Positions 33,481 to 45,246 of a DNA stretch of 64,000 bases are shown in pieces. The notes below the pieces were generated by a model. That model was given only the letters and a program-made list of their open reading frames with translations. It did no database searches and was not told the DNA's origin. This DNA is from Cristatella mucedo (Eukaryota; Bryozoa; Phylactolaemata; Cristatellidae). Made by a program: the position numbers and the translations under genes. The stretch lies in NCBI GenBank assembly GCA_009760855.2, contig WPIO01000082.1, forward strand, positions 1,093,001 to 1,157,000, written 5' to 3'. Within the stretch, counting starts at the first letter, position 1; each line of letters starts with the position of its first letter.

Positions 33481-34475
33481 TCACTTATATAAAAGCCTAA
33501 TGGCTTTTGCACTAGCTCTTGCGAAACGGAAAGCTGTTATCCAGCCTGGTCAGAGCTAGATGGACTTTTAGCAAGCCACCGTCATGAAAATATTAATCCC
33601 AAATCTTAGGCAGGGATCAAATGCGATGGCTATCTGTGGTGTGGTGTTACTGTGGCGAGGTGTTCGCGATATATTTAAAAAAGCAGCAGACACACACAAT
33701 AGTTGAATCAGTAAAATTAATGAAGACTTCAAACCTTTAGCTATTTTCAAAGAGCACACCTGAATTTCGAGCACACGATGACGGTCGTACTAAAAAGCAC
33801 AATCAATTCAAAGAGAGTAAGTCTCCTAGTCCGGTTGCATGCTTAGCCTGTCCTGTGAGTTGCTCTTTGCGATAAATGGGAATTTAAGTCTTTAGTATAA
33901 TTAATACGTATTTTCTCAGAATGAACCGCTTCTGAAGTATTTCACACTCGAATTAAAAAGGTCCTAGCAGTGTAGAAGTCCATGTTTTAAAAAGAAGAAG
34001 TACTGCTTCTGGTAGTTGACCACTGCAGCACAAACCTTAAGCGTGTGCACGGAAGAGCCTTGACTAAAGGAAGCAATTAATCATGGATGTGTGAGCGCCA
34101 CTCCGGTGCTACTCATGCCGTGACGTGGCGCCTCGTTTCTTACTGTTCGGCTTTAACAAACTTAGGTCCGGTCAGACGCTAGCTCAGTATTTGCTAATGA
34201 AAGATGATAACTGGAAATGGTTGTTTATATTCAGAACTCTAAATAATTACTTAGAGTATTGTGCATACAAGACCTTTTTTAACTATTTGGACGGTTTCAT
34301 ACATTGATAAGCATTTTGTGGTAGTAGTGATGATAGCAGCTTCTGATGCGGACTAAGGTTAAAGTTGCTATTTCAATGCTAGCCATGATCAGTGGCTTGC
34401 TTTGGCTCTCCATCGTCAAGATCTCGGGTTGGCATTACTTACGTCACTGTATTAACAAACAATGTAAGTTTGTAA
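33481..34475. other. Spacer, nothing recognised
   Basis: No domain or repeat recognised. Confidence 0.4.
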
Positions 34476-34479
34476 AATA

Positions 34480-36093
34480 TCTTCCTATCAAAGACAATAG
34501 AACCGGATGTGGCAGACCAGCTAAACATATATCTTAAAACTTCAAACCTTGCTAGTAAGTTCCAGTCTGGCTTTAGAGCTAATCAATCCAAAGAGTCAGC
34601 ATTGCTTCGGGTGTACGACGACCTTCTTAGCAATGCAGACATAGGTAGAGTGTCTCTGCTTGTTCTGCTCGATCTTTCAGCAGCTTTGGATACATATTAA
34701 TAATAATGCATAATAATACATAATAATAATAATAATACATAATAATACAATACTATCGATTACAAAGTTCTTCTAATGTACCTATCATCTCGCCTGGGCA
34801 TCACTGGCACTGCTCTGCAATGGTTCAGTTCCTATCTCAATGGGAGACTCCTGAGTATTGACGTGAATGGATAAAGATCATCCGAGGTACCTCTGAAATA
34901 TGGGGTACCTCGGGGTTCCGTGCTAGGTCTGGTTCTTTTCACGGTTTATGCTCTCCCTCTTGCTGATGCGATTGCCAAGCACAGTCTAGGCTTTCACTTC
35001 CATGGTGATGACACTCGGCTGTACCTTTGCTTTGATCATTCCCAGCTCTCAAGCTCCTCGAATTCTCTCAACTAACTTGCTGCATGCATCGATGACATCC
35101 CCGAATAATGGAAGCAAATTTTCTAAAACTAAGCGATGATATAACCAACTTACTAGTTATGGAAAACCCAGTGTGATTAAGAAATTAGAAAGGCTGACAC
35201 TCAAAATTTGCTCTGCCAGCATATCTCTGGTTGAACAAGCTCGAAATTTTCGTGCCATGTTCCAAATTGACCTCTCGTTAGACGATAACATCAGCTCTAC
35301 AGTCAAACCTACTTTAAACTACATAAGATTGCTAGAATTTTGGCTTGTTTAGATAGGGATGCCACGTCTAAGTTGGTCCATGCATCTGTGACATCCTGAC
35401 TTGACTTCTGTAACTCACTGCTTGCGGGCCTACCGGATGTGCAATCAGGCGATTACAGCTGGTGCAAAACTCCACAGCCAGGCTTGTCTGTCGTGAGCTT
35501 CGCAGTTGCCACATCGCACCACGTCTCGCCGACATGCACGGCACACCAGTCAAGCAACAGATCGACTTCAAGGTCTTGTCGCTCACTCATTGGTCACTTC
35601 ATTCTTTCGCTCCAGCCTATCTCTCAGATCTACTCCACCCACCAGGCCAAGCATCGTATCACCTGCTTTTCGGTATTCAACAGTTTACTAATGCCTTGTA
35701 TAAACCAGAAATCCTTTGGAGACCGTGCATTTAGTTTGTATGCTCCCAAAGCCTCTAAATACCTCCCGACATGCGTCAGAACATCCCCTGACTTGACCAC
35801 ATTTAAAAAGAACTTAAAAACACACCTATTGAGGACAGCATTTAGTGGGTCTCTGCGATTCTTCCTTCATGTACTTAGGCATGCTGACACGGTGCATGCT
35901 GCAACTACTCACACTTGCATGCTGACCCTGTGCACGTCACCCCTAAACATGTTATTCGTGTTTATCAAGCATGATATTACTTACAATTTAATCGCGCTTC
36001 CCTTTTCAGGAAATGTAAAGCACCTAAATATAGACTGAGTTCTCTGAGTGCGCTTTATCACGTGCATTATTATTATTATTATTATTATTATCG
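34480..36093 (+). mobile_element. LINE-A copy, RT to (ATT)n tail
   Basis: Plus-strand order: VADQLN-like start, KFQSGFRANQSKESALLRVY, RVSLLVLLDLSAALDTY. A 58-base AT microsatellite insert follows, then ALQWFSSYLNG, GVPRGSVLGL (motif B), FHFHGDDTRLYL (catalytic motif altered to GDD), the C-terminal domain RAFSLYAPKASKYLP with TTFKKNLKTHLLRTAFSGSL, the 3' UTR, and (ATT)n at 36066-36091. There are many stops in the RT half. A 600-nt C-terminal frame (35439-36038) is open and reads through the point where other copies stop. Confidence 0.85.
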
Positions 36094-37555
36094 GCAGTGC
36101 GCAGTACTTTGCCACTATTACGGCCTCTTGCAATTCATAGCGGCTCATTTTATAGAGTGACCTAGTCTCTCCGAGATTGTTAAGCACAGCATCTTCCGTA
36201 GGTTCTCGTTAATTTATGGTGACAATCTGTTGATGCCAAGTGGTCAGGATACGAGCGGTCAGTCGGCCGTCCATGTGGCAGACGAGATGCCACAGTCGTG
36301 ATTATGGGAAATTTAAACGTTTAGCTTATCCGTTTTTCTTTACACTTTACGTGCTTACCTGTGCTGATTCTATGCAGGTTACTAGCCACGGGTCCAACTA
36401 ACCAGCGATCTCAAGTATTTTATTTTTTTATTTGAATGCTTCTCAAAGTACGACACATTGCTCGCCATCAACTCTGGGATTATCGCTTCTTTTATAGCGT
36501 GCTGTAACGCGACTGGATAGAGCTTTGGTTATCCTAGGGTGCTTTTAATAATCCTACGCTGAACTTCAACACGAACCCGGGATTTGACAACAGAATCACA
36601 AAAGACATTACTTACGCGGTTTTTGGAAAGCCACTGCTTCTGTAGGTTTACGTAGGGTCCAAATGAGCACACGGTTTCAGCATCTCTGCAAATGATAAGT
36701 ACAGTATGCACCCGAAGTCTGTTTGTCATAAGCTTGTTACATGGTCAGAAAAATTGTGGGTTTCAAGACACACGATTGAGGGAATCACTCAGCCGCAGCT
36801 ATGTAAACGAGCCGGCCAAGCGGCGAAGCTTGTTAAACAGCTAGGAGCTAGCTGCCACTGCTGCTGGCTTGCGAAGAGAATCGATCGGCGGTTACACTTT
36901 CTCCTTGGGTTCCAAGAAAATCTCTAAGAAAGCTATAATGCAATGCTGACTGAGAAGCAAGGGTGCGTGTAGCAGTATTCCAAGCGAGCAAGCATCTCTT
37001 TACAGAAATACTCAGGCACTCGGCCGATAATATTCACCCTGGTAACAGCTTCAAAATAACAGCACATTACAACAGCTCATAGTGCATTCTCATATCCGAA
37101 TGGCACTAAAGCTGCCAAGCCTTTCACCACAGGCAAGTGAAACCGAGTTGGATGATTTACCGTGCTATCTGAATTGCTACAAATAGATACTAAGCTTTTC
37201 ACAATATGGTTCACAAATGAAGATTTCATGATTTAGGTGTGTTCTAATTCTAACAAGAGAATGTAGCACAGTTTGTATTCGTGGGTAGTGTTATTTCGCA
37301 AATGCCTATTATCTCAGAAGTACAGAAAATTGTCATTATTCCTTGTAAACTGTGCTTTGGTGAACTGATCGATGAATAGCTTGAAATTAACCAATTAAAT
37401 ATTATATTTTGATTGGAATTTAGTTCGAAGGATACGAAAAGGAATTAGAATTAGTATGTATTTACCTACTCTGAAGTCATGCACAAATGACCAATCAAAA
37501 CGGTTCAGCAATGACTAGACGTTCTAGAATTGTGGCTATACTGCAAAGCGAGTTC
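36094..37555. other. Spacer, nothing recognised
   Basis: No gene or repeat family recognised. Confidence 0.4.
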
Positions 37556-37559
37556 CAAA

Positions 37560-38490
37560 GGAAGCCTCAAAGCGTAGTTGGGCTATCATGATTTCATCAT
37601 AGTGCCCTTGATAAAGTTGTTTAAATTTCTGTGTATCACAGGCTTAACTTGCTGATCTGAGTAAGCTCCCATATTCTCTACAAATTTTTCAAAATGAGCA
37701 TCAAGGATACACAATTCGATGAACATTCTGCATCCCATCATGTTATGAGTTCTTCATAAGAGCCTAAACCAGCTGCTTGTAGCTTTCAGCTTGAGGATTG
37801 CTCAGAAAGCCGTGAAAAACTACAAGCAAACTGTTCCAAGACGCTTTCTCCACCCTGCTCAGCTTCCTGACCAATTTGTCACTGTGGAATGTAACAATAA
37901 AACACTGTAGAATATTCTTCACCTGTGGTCTCACGCAGATACCAGCTTTGACTTTTGATTCTGACAACTGTGGAAAGATATGCTGGATGTAATTGAAAGC
38001 TGCTGCCCAAATGTCCAGAGCCGTAAGAAATTGCTTGATGAGGCCTACTAAGTGAGCAGTTGTGGATCAGAACCGTTCAAGGGTCTACCAGCGGTTCATA
38101 CGTGATGTTTTCCTTCCCAACAAAAAATACAGTCCACTGTTACCAGCCCCACATGTGATACTGCACCCTAATTTCGGAAAAAGCCTTGGAGGCACACCAG
38201 GAACGACACCATTTTGAAGTAGCCGGTGACATCAGTGTCTAGGTCGTCATAGTTCAAGGAAATACGCAACATCTCAACATTGTAGTTGTCTTTGAGGTGC
38301 ACCGACTGAGCCACAAGGAGAGACGGGTACTTGTTAGTGTTATGAAGCAGAATTGCATCGAAGCTCTTGGATGAACTGTCTATAAATAGGCTAAATTCAA
38401 TCGGATTACACGGGTTCTTCTTGCCCAAAGTACAGATGTATAAATGGCGAACTACAGTCCATCTCGCCAACCGAAGAAGCGGCAAAAGTT
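37560..38490 (-). pseudogene. Fragment of an unnamed multicopy invertebrate gene family
   Basis: Minus-strand pieces in order: FSLFIDSSSKSFDAILLHN, NKYPSLLVAQSVHLKDNYN and GYFKMVSFLVCLQG. A gap follows, then SESKVKAGICVRPQVKN, LSRVEKASWNSLLVVFHGFL, NPQAESYKQLV, and CILDAHFEKFVENMGAYSD. From memory this order of motifs occurs in a large, uncharacterised family found in many copies in cnidarians, aphids and other invertebrates, which behaves like a mobile or captured gene. Its function is not known. Frames are broken at least three times, and the C-terminal QGERFHQ-like region is decayed. Confidence 0.55.
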
Positions 38491-40085
38491 TGGAACGCTT
38501 TTTCTCTATATGGTACTTTTAGGCTTTCCACCAATAAGTTCCACTACTTGAGTGTAGATGTCAGAAGCTTAGCATTAGATTAAGTAAAATCAAGTCTCCA
38601 ATTAAAGGACAGAGGTCTTTCCGGTTGCAAAATATATTTTGTCGCTTCAGCTGCTTCGGTGAACATAAAACTGTGGATGTGCAATATCTTATTCTCTGTC
38701 TTACCAGCTTTTTTCTTCAGAAGATGTCTGATCTCTTCAGAAGGGTAGGCAGAGAGAGCTCAGGTCAAAGCTCAGGTACTTGGGCAATGAATGATGAACG
38801 TGTTGATACGTGTTGATACGTGTTGAGAGGCTCGCTCTTTCCAGTTCGACGAGCGGAAGGGTTCGAGAAGCAAAAGTAGCAGTTGCTTGAGAGATCTTTT
38901 GGCTACCGCCGAATTTTCTCGATAGAAAACTTCACGGGTCTCTTTTCTTTCTTGTACCAGTCTGTAAGTCTCCCACAATTTTCTGAATTAAAAACTTAAA
39001 ATTTTCACAGCGCATACTAATAAACAAAAAATCCCATCTAGCTAGAAGCAACTGTTTACCTTACGTCCGAGTTGTCTTGCAGCTTTCGTAAGTGAAATTA
39101 GGAGCTCAGAGCTCTCCTTTATCCCCGCTAGGGATGCCAAAATATTCTTTAAATATATCGCACATATTAATGACAATTTCTACGGAGTATTTTTTCGCTC
39201 TTATCTTTATAACTTGAAAAAATACGTAGCAAAATGTAGCTGCTAGGTGCATGCTTCCTGTTGATGCTATGTCAAACAAATATAGCGATAGACTATTCTT
39301 CGTATTTGTAGTAGCTTAAGCCACAATGCTGTTTAAGGTAAATGCACTGTTACAATTCAATGGATACTCCGACAGCGTGATATGTCCACCTAAGCCTCCT
39401 CAATAATTGGGGTAGAAATACAGCGAATGCTTGAGATGCGAACCTAACGTTTGTAATATTGCTTCAAGCTCATAGGCATAATTAGTGCTCAAGGGAATAA
39501 GTAGTGCAAAGATAAAACGGTTGATTTTTACAAATTATTTTGCACACAGCGTCCAAGGATGGGAAAGCATTATGTGTTACACAGCAGAGGTGGTTCTGTT
39601 TAGGCTAACGTAGGAAGCTGTGGCCGCTGATAAGGGACACCCCGTAGTTAAAAATGGGCTATCCAAATCTTAGAATAGTAAAAGTAGTGTTAAACAGTAA
39701 CTAAATTGTGCTGGCTTCCAGCATCTAGCATACGTATCACGTCATGCTCATACCAGGGTGGGTTCTCGGACATTTACGTCGGCTGCCATGTTGTGTTGCT
39801 ACCCCAATGGCATTTCCGTTTCCGGCATAGCCTCTGCTGACCGAAGTCCTTGAACGTACCCGCTGATTGCAGTGGGGGTACCGTACATTTAACTCCAGTT
39901 ATAATTCATAGATAACATCACGAAACTAAACCTCAGTTGCTGTACGGAAAGCGGCTGTTAGTCTTCCGCCCTCGACAGATGTATCCGACCTGACGGATGT
40001 CGTTCCTAGTGCCGCACAAGGCTACTCAACAATACATTGCTGATAAAATATACTGCAATGTATTGGCTATAGTGCATTATACTGA
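38491..40085. other. Spacer with small tandem repeat
   Basis: Three copies of a TGTTGATACG decamer at 38799-38826. Otherwise no gene or element recognised. Confidence 0.4.
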
Positions 40086-40089
40086 TTTG

Positions 40090-40203
40090 GGTGGCCGTAC
40101 AAATATATTGTTTTGAATTGCTTGATAGCATCAATATATATATATATATATATATATATATTGATGCTATCAAGCAATTTAAAACAATATATTGGTACGG
40201 CCA

Positions 40204-40205
<2 letters not shown>
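40090..40205. repeat. 116-bp near-perfect palindrome with (AT)n centre
   Basis: The 45-base arms are 40090-40134 (starting GGTGGCCGTAC) and 40161-40205 (ending GTACGGCCACC). They are inverted copies with 43 of 45 positions matching by eye. The ~26 bases between them are AT dinucleotides. It can extrude as a cruciform or fold as a long RNA hairpin. Confidence 0.9.

Positions 40206-40270
<65 letters not shown>
40206..40270. repeat. (AT)n microsatellite next to palindrome
   Basis: About 62 bases of AT dinucleotides directly outside the right arm, ending in TATGTATATACACACACA. Confidence 0.95.
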
Positions 40271-40276
<6 letters not shown>

Positions 40277-40559
40277 CACACACAATCCTGTGTAAGCTTT
40301 CCATATATAGTTTACAGGAACAACAAATTCTGCTTGTACATTTATCATTACCTAAATTAGTAATAATGCAAATATATACCGTGAAAACAACAATTGGTGG
40401 TATATGCTAGTACGCTAGAATATTACTATCTTGTCCGTAAATATATCGCAAATATATATTAGTGAACGCTAGCAGGTAATAATATGTCCTCAGTTATTGC
40501 TATCATTATGAGGGTTAGCAATTCCTTTTTTGTCATTTTAAGTTCTACCATATGTATGT

Positions 40560-40905
40560 GTGTATGCATCTCCGCCTGTAACTTCATAAAGCCATAAAGA
40601 CAAAGTGAGTGTTACGCAGAAGAATTGTGTATAGCGAACTCACCGCCTAAGCGGCTTTCGGTACGCACTCGGTGGCCAACAGGCTTCATCTCACGCAGCA
40701 AAGAGAAAGTGGGAAGCATAGCAGAGTCAGAAGAGCAGTTGAGGTAGGGAGTAGCGGAGTAGCATAGAAGTAGCGCCTCAGGACCGCTGAAAAGGATGAG
40801 CCATAGTCGGCAGCCGGAGAGTGGTTGTCGTTGCGTAAGAATTGTGGAAGTGAGTTCCACAGTTTTGGCCCAGCAGAGCATTGTAGTCATAAGTACATAG
40901 ATGTA
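40560..40905 (-). mobile_element. LINE-B 3' UTR copy
   Basis: Co-linear with 47160-47470: 'atctccgcctgtaacttcataaagccataaagac', 'agctcaccgcctaagcggctttcggtacgcactcggtggcc'-type words (diverged) and 'gaattgtggaagtgagttccacagttttgg'. It stops before the C-terminal coding part. Confidence 0.75.
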
Positions 40906-41059
40906 GCAGTTTCTCTTAAAAATATAGATATATGCCTTATGCAAAGCGTGGAAGTCAATTGTGCCTTGCCGACATCGCAGCTAATTGAAAGACATTCGTT
41001 GGCAAATGGCGACAATGCTTAGGATAACTTTATAAAGAGCAAAATTTCGTAATGAAATC

Positions 41060-41600
41060 AAACAAATTATTTCCGTCTGAAACTCCACAAAGACTAAGTG
41101 TGTGTAGCTTAGGAGAGCTTTCTGTAGCAACATAAATCCTGAGTGGCTATCGGTACGATTACAGTAACAACTTCATCTCTAACAAGAAAGAAGATATGCG
41201 AGGCATAGCTAAGCAAAGATGGGAGTAGATGAAACAAGTAGCTTGGCAGTAGCAGCTCAGAATGGCTAGAAATGATGTGCTGCAGTTGGCTGCAGAAGAG
41301 TAGACGTCGTTTTGTACGAATAGTGGAACTGAACTCTACAAAACAACTGTTTTGATCACCAACAATGTGTAAGCGAAGGAATAGAGCAGCTCATTTATTG
41401 ACCGTAGAGGGCATGAGGGCATGAAGAGGCAGAAACTGGTAAAGCAGCTCAGCTAGATATAAAGGAGCCAAGCCACGGTGGGTCTTAATGGTCAGCGTAA
41501 GAACTATAGTCTGTATATGTTGATCAAACGAGAGCCATTGCAGCTCATTCAGCAAAGGAAACGCATGGCTTAGCTACTGGGATTTCTTTTAGCTAGTTTG
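41060..41600 (-). mobile_element. LINE-B copy, second in direct array
   Basis: Begins 'gaaactccacaaagactaagtgtgtg', goes through the same 3' UTR order and the 'gaactctacaaaac' boundary. It then enters the antisense of the C-terminal region (compare 47500-47700), ending near 'cattgcagctcattcagcaaaggaaacgcatggctt'. Diverged and without an open frame. Confidence 0.65.
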
Positions 41601-42191
41601 CAGCTATATTTATCTGCAGCTGCAGTTGCCGCCAACGCCTAGAAAGTGACGAATACTGCATCGTGTTGGATGTATACATGTTACTATATATGGTTCCAAG
41701 TAGTTGCTTTATACGGTGATAGGAATTAAAAAGCCTTCCATTCCTCTTTAAAAAATAAAACGACTCGAAGCCTTAAGTATGACGAAATACTGTGGATGGA
41801 AACCAGCCTGATCGATAATACTCCAGGTAGTCTGAAAATAAACGAAGGCATTGTCTAATATAAAACATTTCTGCTATTGATTTTATTTAAGCGATGCTTT
41901 TATCACCTGGATAAGACCATTGTAAATAAGACACTTGAAAAAATTGATTGTCGTTGAGATCATATTGCACAAAATAAATGGCGTGATTTATTGATTGCCA
42001 TTTTCTCAATGTGCAAATGCTGAGTGGGGTTTTTACCGCATAAATTATTAGGCCACTCAGCAGTGTCTACGTGGAGCAAAGCAAGTGAAAATAGGCCTCA
42101 TAGAAAGGTTTGAACATGGCAGGGGTTTTCTGCTGGCCGTTACCATAGCACATGCGTGGTGCTGCAATCCTCCTGCAGCAACAGAAGGTGC

Positions 42192-42527
42192 ATGCAAATG
42201 GAGCGGATCGCCATCTTTCTTCACTGCGTCGCGAGTTTCTATGTGACAGCAGAATACTTAGGCTGCCACTCGAGTTACTTTGACCAGATTCAATACGTGG
42301 CATCTGAATTGGTCAGTCTGGAGACTCTGACTGCAGTCACTGGTGTTTCTCAGCTCCTGAGGTGTACCATACTCTGCTTTTTGGAGCCGACGTGTAAATC
42401 TGTGATCTATGATCGAGGGGCCAGTTCTTGCTACATGAGCCCAGCAACTTACCATTATATAGCCAGCAGATTTGCGACTAACTTCAGCTATGCTGGATTG
42501 AAGACTAGATGCACAGACTTTAACGAG
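42192..42527 (+). CDS. First exon: signal peptide + PAN/apple-like domain
   Basis: The frame from ATG 42192 (or the in-frame ATG at 42198) gives MQMERIAIFLHCVASFYVTA, a plausible secretion signal. A Cys-rich domain follows with LRCTILCFLEPTCKSVIYD, SSCYM and a final Cys in KTRCTDFNE, at donor gag|gtaagg (phase 0). The spacing C-x3-C-x5-C..C fits PAN/apple domains, which mediate protein or carbohydrate binding in secreted proteins. The exon encodes 112 residues. The reading frame runs on into the intron for 55 codons, but the donor and domain end argue against using them. PAN plus FReD architectures exist in invertebrates, so this may belong to the same cluster as the FReD exons. That link is inference. 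Confidence 0.65.
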
Positions 42528-43225
42528 GTAAGGCATAAACCACCTAACACGTTGCTTGTTGTTCTATCATGTTATATAAATTTGTTTAACATCGCATATC
42601 CAGCCACACGGTCTAGTACACGATCGCTATTTTCGCTTCGTAACCAGAATTGTTCAAGATTCGATCGAAACATATACTTGTATGTCTTTTAATACTGGTC
42701 AGAGCTGGTTAGGATTGTTATATAATAGTTTTGCATGTAATGCGAAATCAGCCACCAGCTTCAAATTTCTGCAGGGATCAGTTTCAGTGTAGAGTCAAGT
42801 GACGAGGTTCTGAATAATTTACACACCGTTATCGCAGAGTTTTGACTCCAGGAATACCCAGTTTCTGCCTAACGTCCAATCGCTGCTTTGCTTTGTTAAT
42901 CATATGGGGCTTCCATATTGAAAAAATTCCATAATTCCTTAAAAACTCGAAGTGCAAGCACTGAGTGCTGTTATGAATTTAAATAATGCCATGGGAAATG
43001 TTGCCAGTAGAGTGGTGCGTGCCATATGCCCTTGAATTCCGATCAAAGGCATGTCAGCCTGTATACAGCCAAAAAGAACAAGTATTGTGGTGCATGCCAC
43101 ATGACCTAGTAATACGAGTGAGCTACATAGCCAATTAGGATGAGTAAACTTGCGTACGCCACATGCCCTGGCATCTAGAACTGGCAAGTTTGCAGGTGTT
43201 TTGAATTCACTATAGGATTTCAATT
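42528..43225. other. Intron/spacer
   Basis: A decent acceptor (aaatttctgcag) at about 42774 precedes no frame I can recognise. Confidence 0.35.
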
Positions 43226-43370
43226 GTAGCTTTGCCCCAGAGGTTAAGGTGATCGCACCGACCAAGGTTTGGCCTAAGTAGTAGACGATAAATAGCCTCG
43301 AGGCATACGTGAAGCGTCCGAATAGAGATTAAGTTCTCATATAGCACTATACAAATGAATTATATATTAT
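43226..43370 (+). mobile_element. tRNA-derived SINE (plus)
   Basis: Head GTAGCTTTGCCCCAGAGGTT followed by AAGGTGATCGC. The body has ATAGCCTCGAGGC in the B-box position, and the 3' end reads GAAGCGTCCGAATAGAGATT, AAGTTCTC, and then AGCACTATACAAATG. The 3' end is close to the LINE-A tail hairpin sequence. Confidence 0.65.
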
Positions 43371-43506
43371 ATAAACAGCTTAGATTATTTTAGAATTGAT
43401 TAAATAATAAAATCAGTTCGGGACCTACGTAAATTTTGATCTCGCATAGAGAAAGTCTTACATAGGTATGCCCCCAATAAGCTGAACTAGAGCTGCTATT
43501 ATCGGT

Positions 43507-43527
43507 GAGGGAGAGAGAGAGAGAGAG

Positions 43528-43602
<75 letters not shown>
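43507..43602. repeat. (GA)n / (GATA)n microsatellite
   Basis: GA dinucleotides with a short GATA block at 43528-43548. Confidence 0.97.
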
Positions 43603-43603
<1 letters not shown>

Positions 43604-45244
43604 AGTGTGAGTCGCTCCTCGAGGTACCCTGCCAGTGCTGACCTTGATTTCGCTGGCTGTTTTTGTTAAATTTCTTAACACTAACGTGGACCTCTTGCAC
43701 TGTAGTAATCCGCTGCTAGTCATGTGTCCATTCGCGAGCTGACCGCACTCTTCTCCGTCATCTGAAAAGCAGAGGTGAAAATGAATGCATTTAGTTCTAC
43801 GAAAGAAGATATGAAAAGACCGTTGGTACACTTCCGGTAGTAAGACAAAAATAGGTAGTGCCAAGCTTTAACATGAAATTGGAATTTACATATTTAGGCA
43901 CGTAGACGGCTTTAAAATGGAATATTTTTGGATGTGTTTAAGGAGTTTACTTTGATTGACCTCATTGGGTTTTTAATTAATTGCAAACCAGGCGACCTGC
44001 TTTGGCATTCCTAATCCGTAATTTTGAATTCCAGTTCAATTAAAGCTCATCGATGAGAGCCGCATCTACACCAATGCATCTAAAAGTGTGCCGGCGTGGA
44101 TTACAAAAGAAATTAAGTACATTTGTGCATTAATATTCGTGAAAATGAATTAAAGCAAGTTTCTAGCTTCAATAAGCTTGGGATATTATACAAATATTAA
44201 AATAGCTCAAACAATAACTTGAGTTGGTATGTCTAGTTGTAGCTGTCAAAGATTTTATGCAAAGCAAGCATAGATTTATTGAATTTTAAAGCCTCTAGGC
44301 ATGCAATGTGTCTACTTTGAGGTTCTGGCTGATATTTAAAGTCAACTTTGAATCCTTTAGATCCATCCGTGAGATCTGGCTCAAACCTTCATGACTATAG
44401 GCCGTTTAAGTCGTAAAGACTGTGACCTGTGATGGAAAATAATAATAAGGAAGCAATAATAAGGAAGCAAAAGAGATTCGCCACCGATGCACTTTCGGGC
44501 AGGATTTAATGTGCTGAAAACTTGTAGGGTGCATTTAAATGCCGTCTTCCATACACTGATAGCTTGCCCTACGCAAAATTTGCTCTTTATTCAATTTGGC
44601 ATATGTCAATGGCTTCTGAAAAGTTTTCGTAGAAGTTTCTTTCGTTGAGTCAAGAGAGTGTTGTAAATTGGTTTAAACTAGTACTTTAGTTACTCTATCA
44701 TCTATTTTGGGAATGATTGTTGGACTCGAATCCTTAAGAGTATCACGATGCCATAAAAGATTTGTTCCTCGGTAGTAGATGTTATTTCCTACTTGGTCAT
44801 TCTTGAGAATATTGAGCGTGACAATTATTCCACACATAAAAGAATTAAAAACATCCCTTCTTCCAATAAAAAGGGCGACCTTGTGCCTTTTATTTCACGT
44901 TCAGTCAGATTGAAATGGTAATCAATGTAACATGTTTTGTAGCGTTATTTTGCAAATGGATCAATAGAAATTTGAAAGTTAGTAGTTTTGTAGACATGTA
45001 CGATCAACCTGCCGATTGCATTCACGAATCAGCCATATCTTATGGATAGCCTACCTCTTCTACCTAATAGCTTTGGTAGTAGGACCGATCTTTTTGTTGT
45101 GGCAAATGTTAAAGCAGCATTCGGCGATAAATCTTTCCACGTCAAACTGATAGATCAAGGAGGGAATTTTTACCTTGGTCATTGGTGCCCTGATTATCGG
45201 AGTTGATTTGGGCTCCCATATGTAGAGTAGTTTATAGTGAAGTT
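43603..45244. other. Spacer, nothing recognised
   Basis: One 14-base tandem pair (AATAATAAGGAAGC) at 44441-44469. No gene recognised. Confidence 0.4.
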
Positions 45245-45246
45245 CT

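Noticed and set aside
35439-36038. 199-codon frame as a host gene
   Set aside because: It is the LINE-A C-terminal domain plus 3' UTR read-through. The same segment recurs at six or more other places.
38799-38826. CRISPR-like or satellite repeat
   Set aside because: Only three decamer copies without spacers. A trivial tandem duplication.
40006-40410. Overlapping frames INIYIYIY... on both strands
   Set aside because: Produced by the AT-rich palindrome and (AT)n. The symmetry of the palindrome gives similar peptides on both strands.
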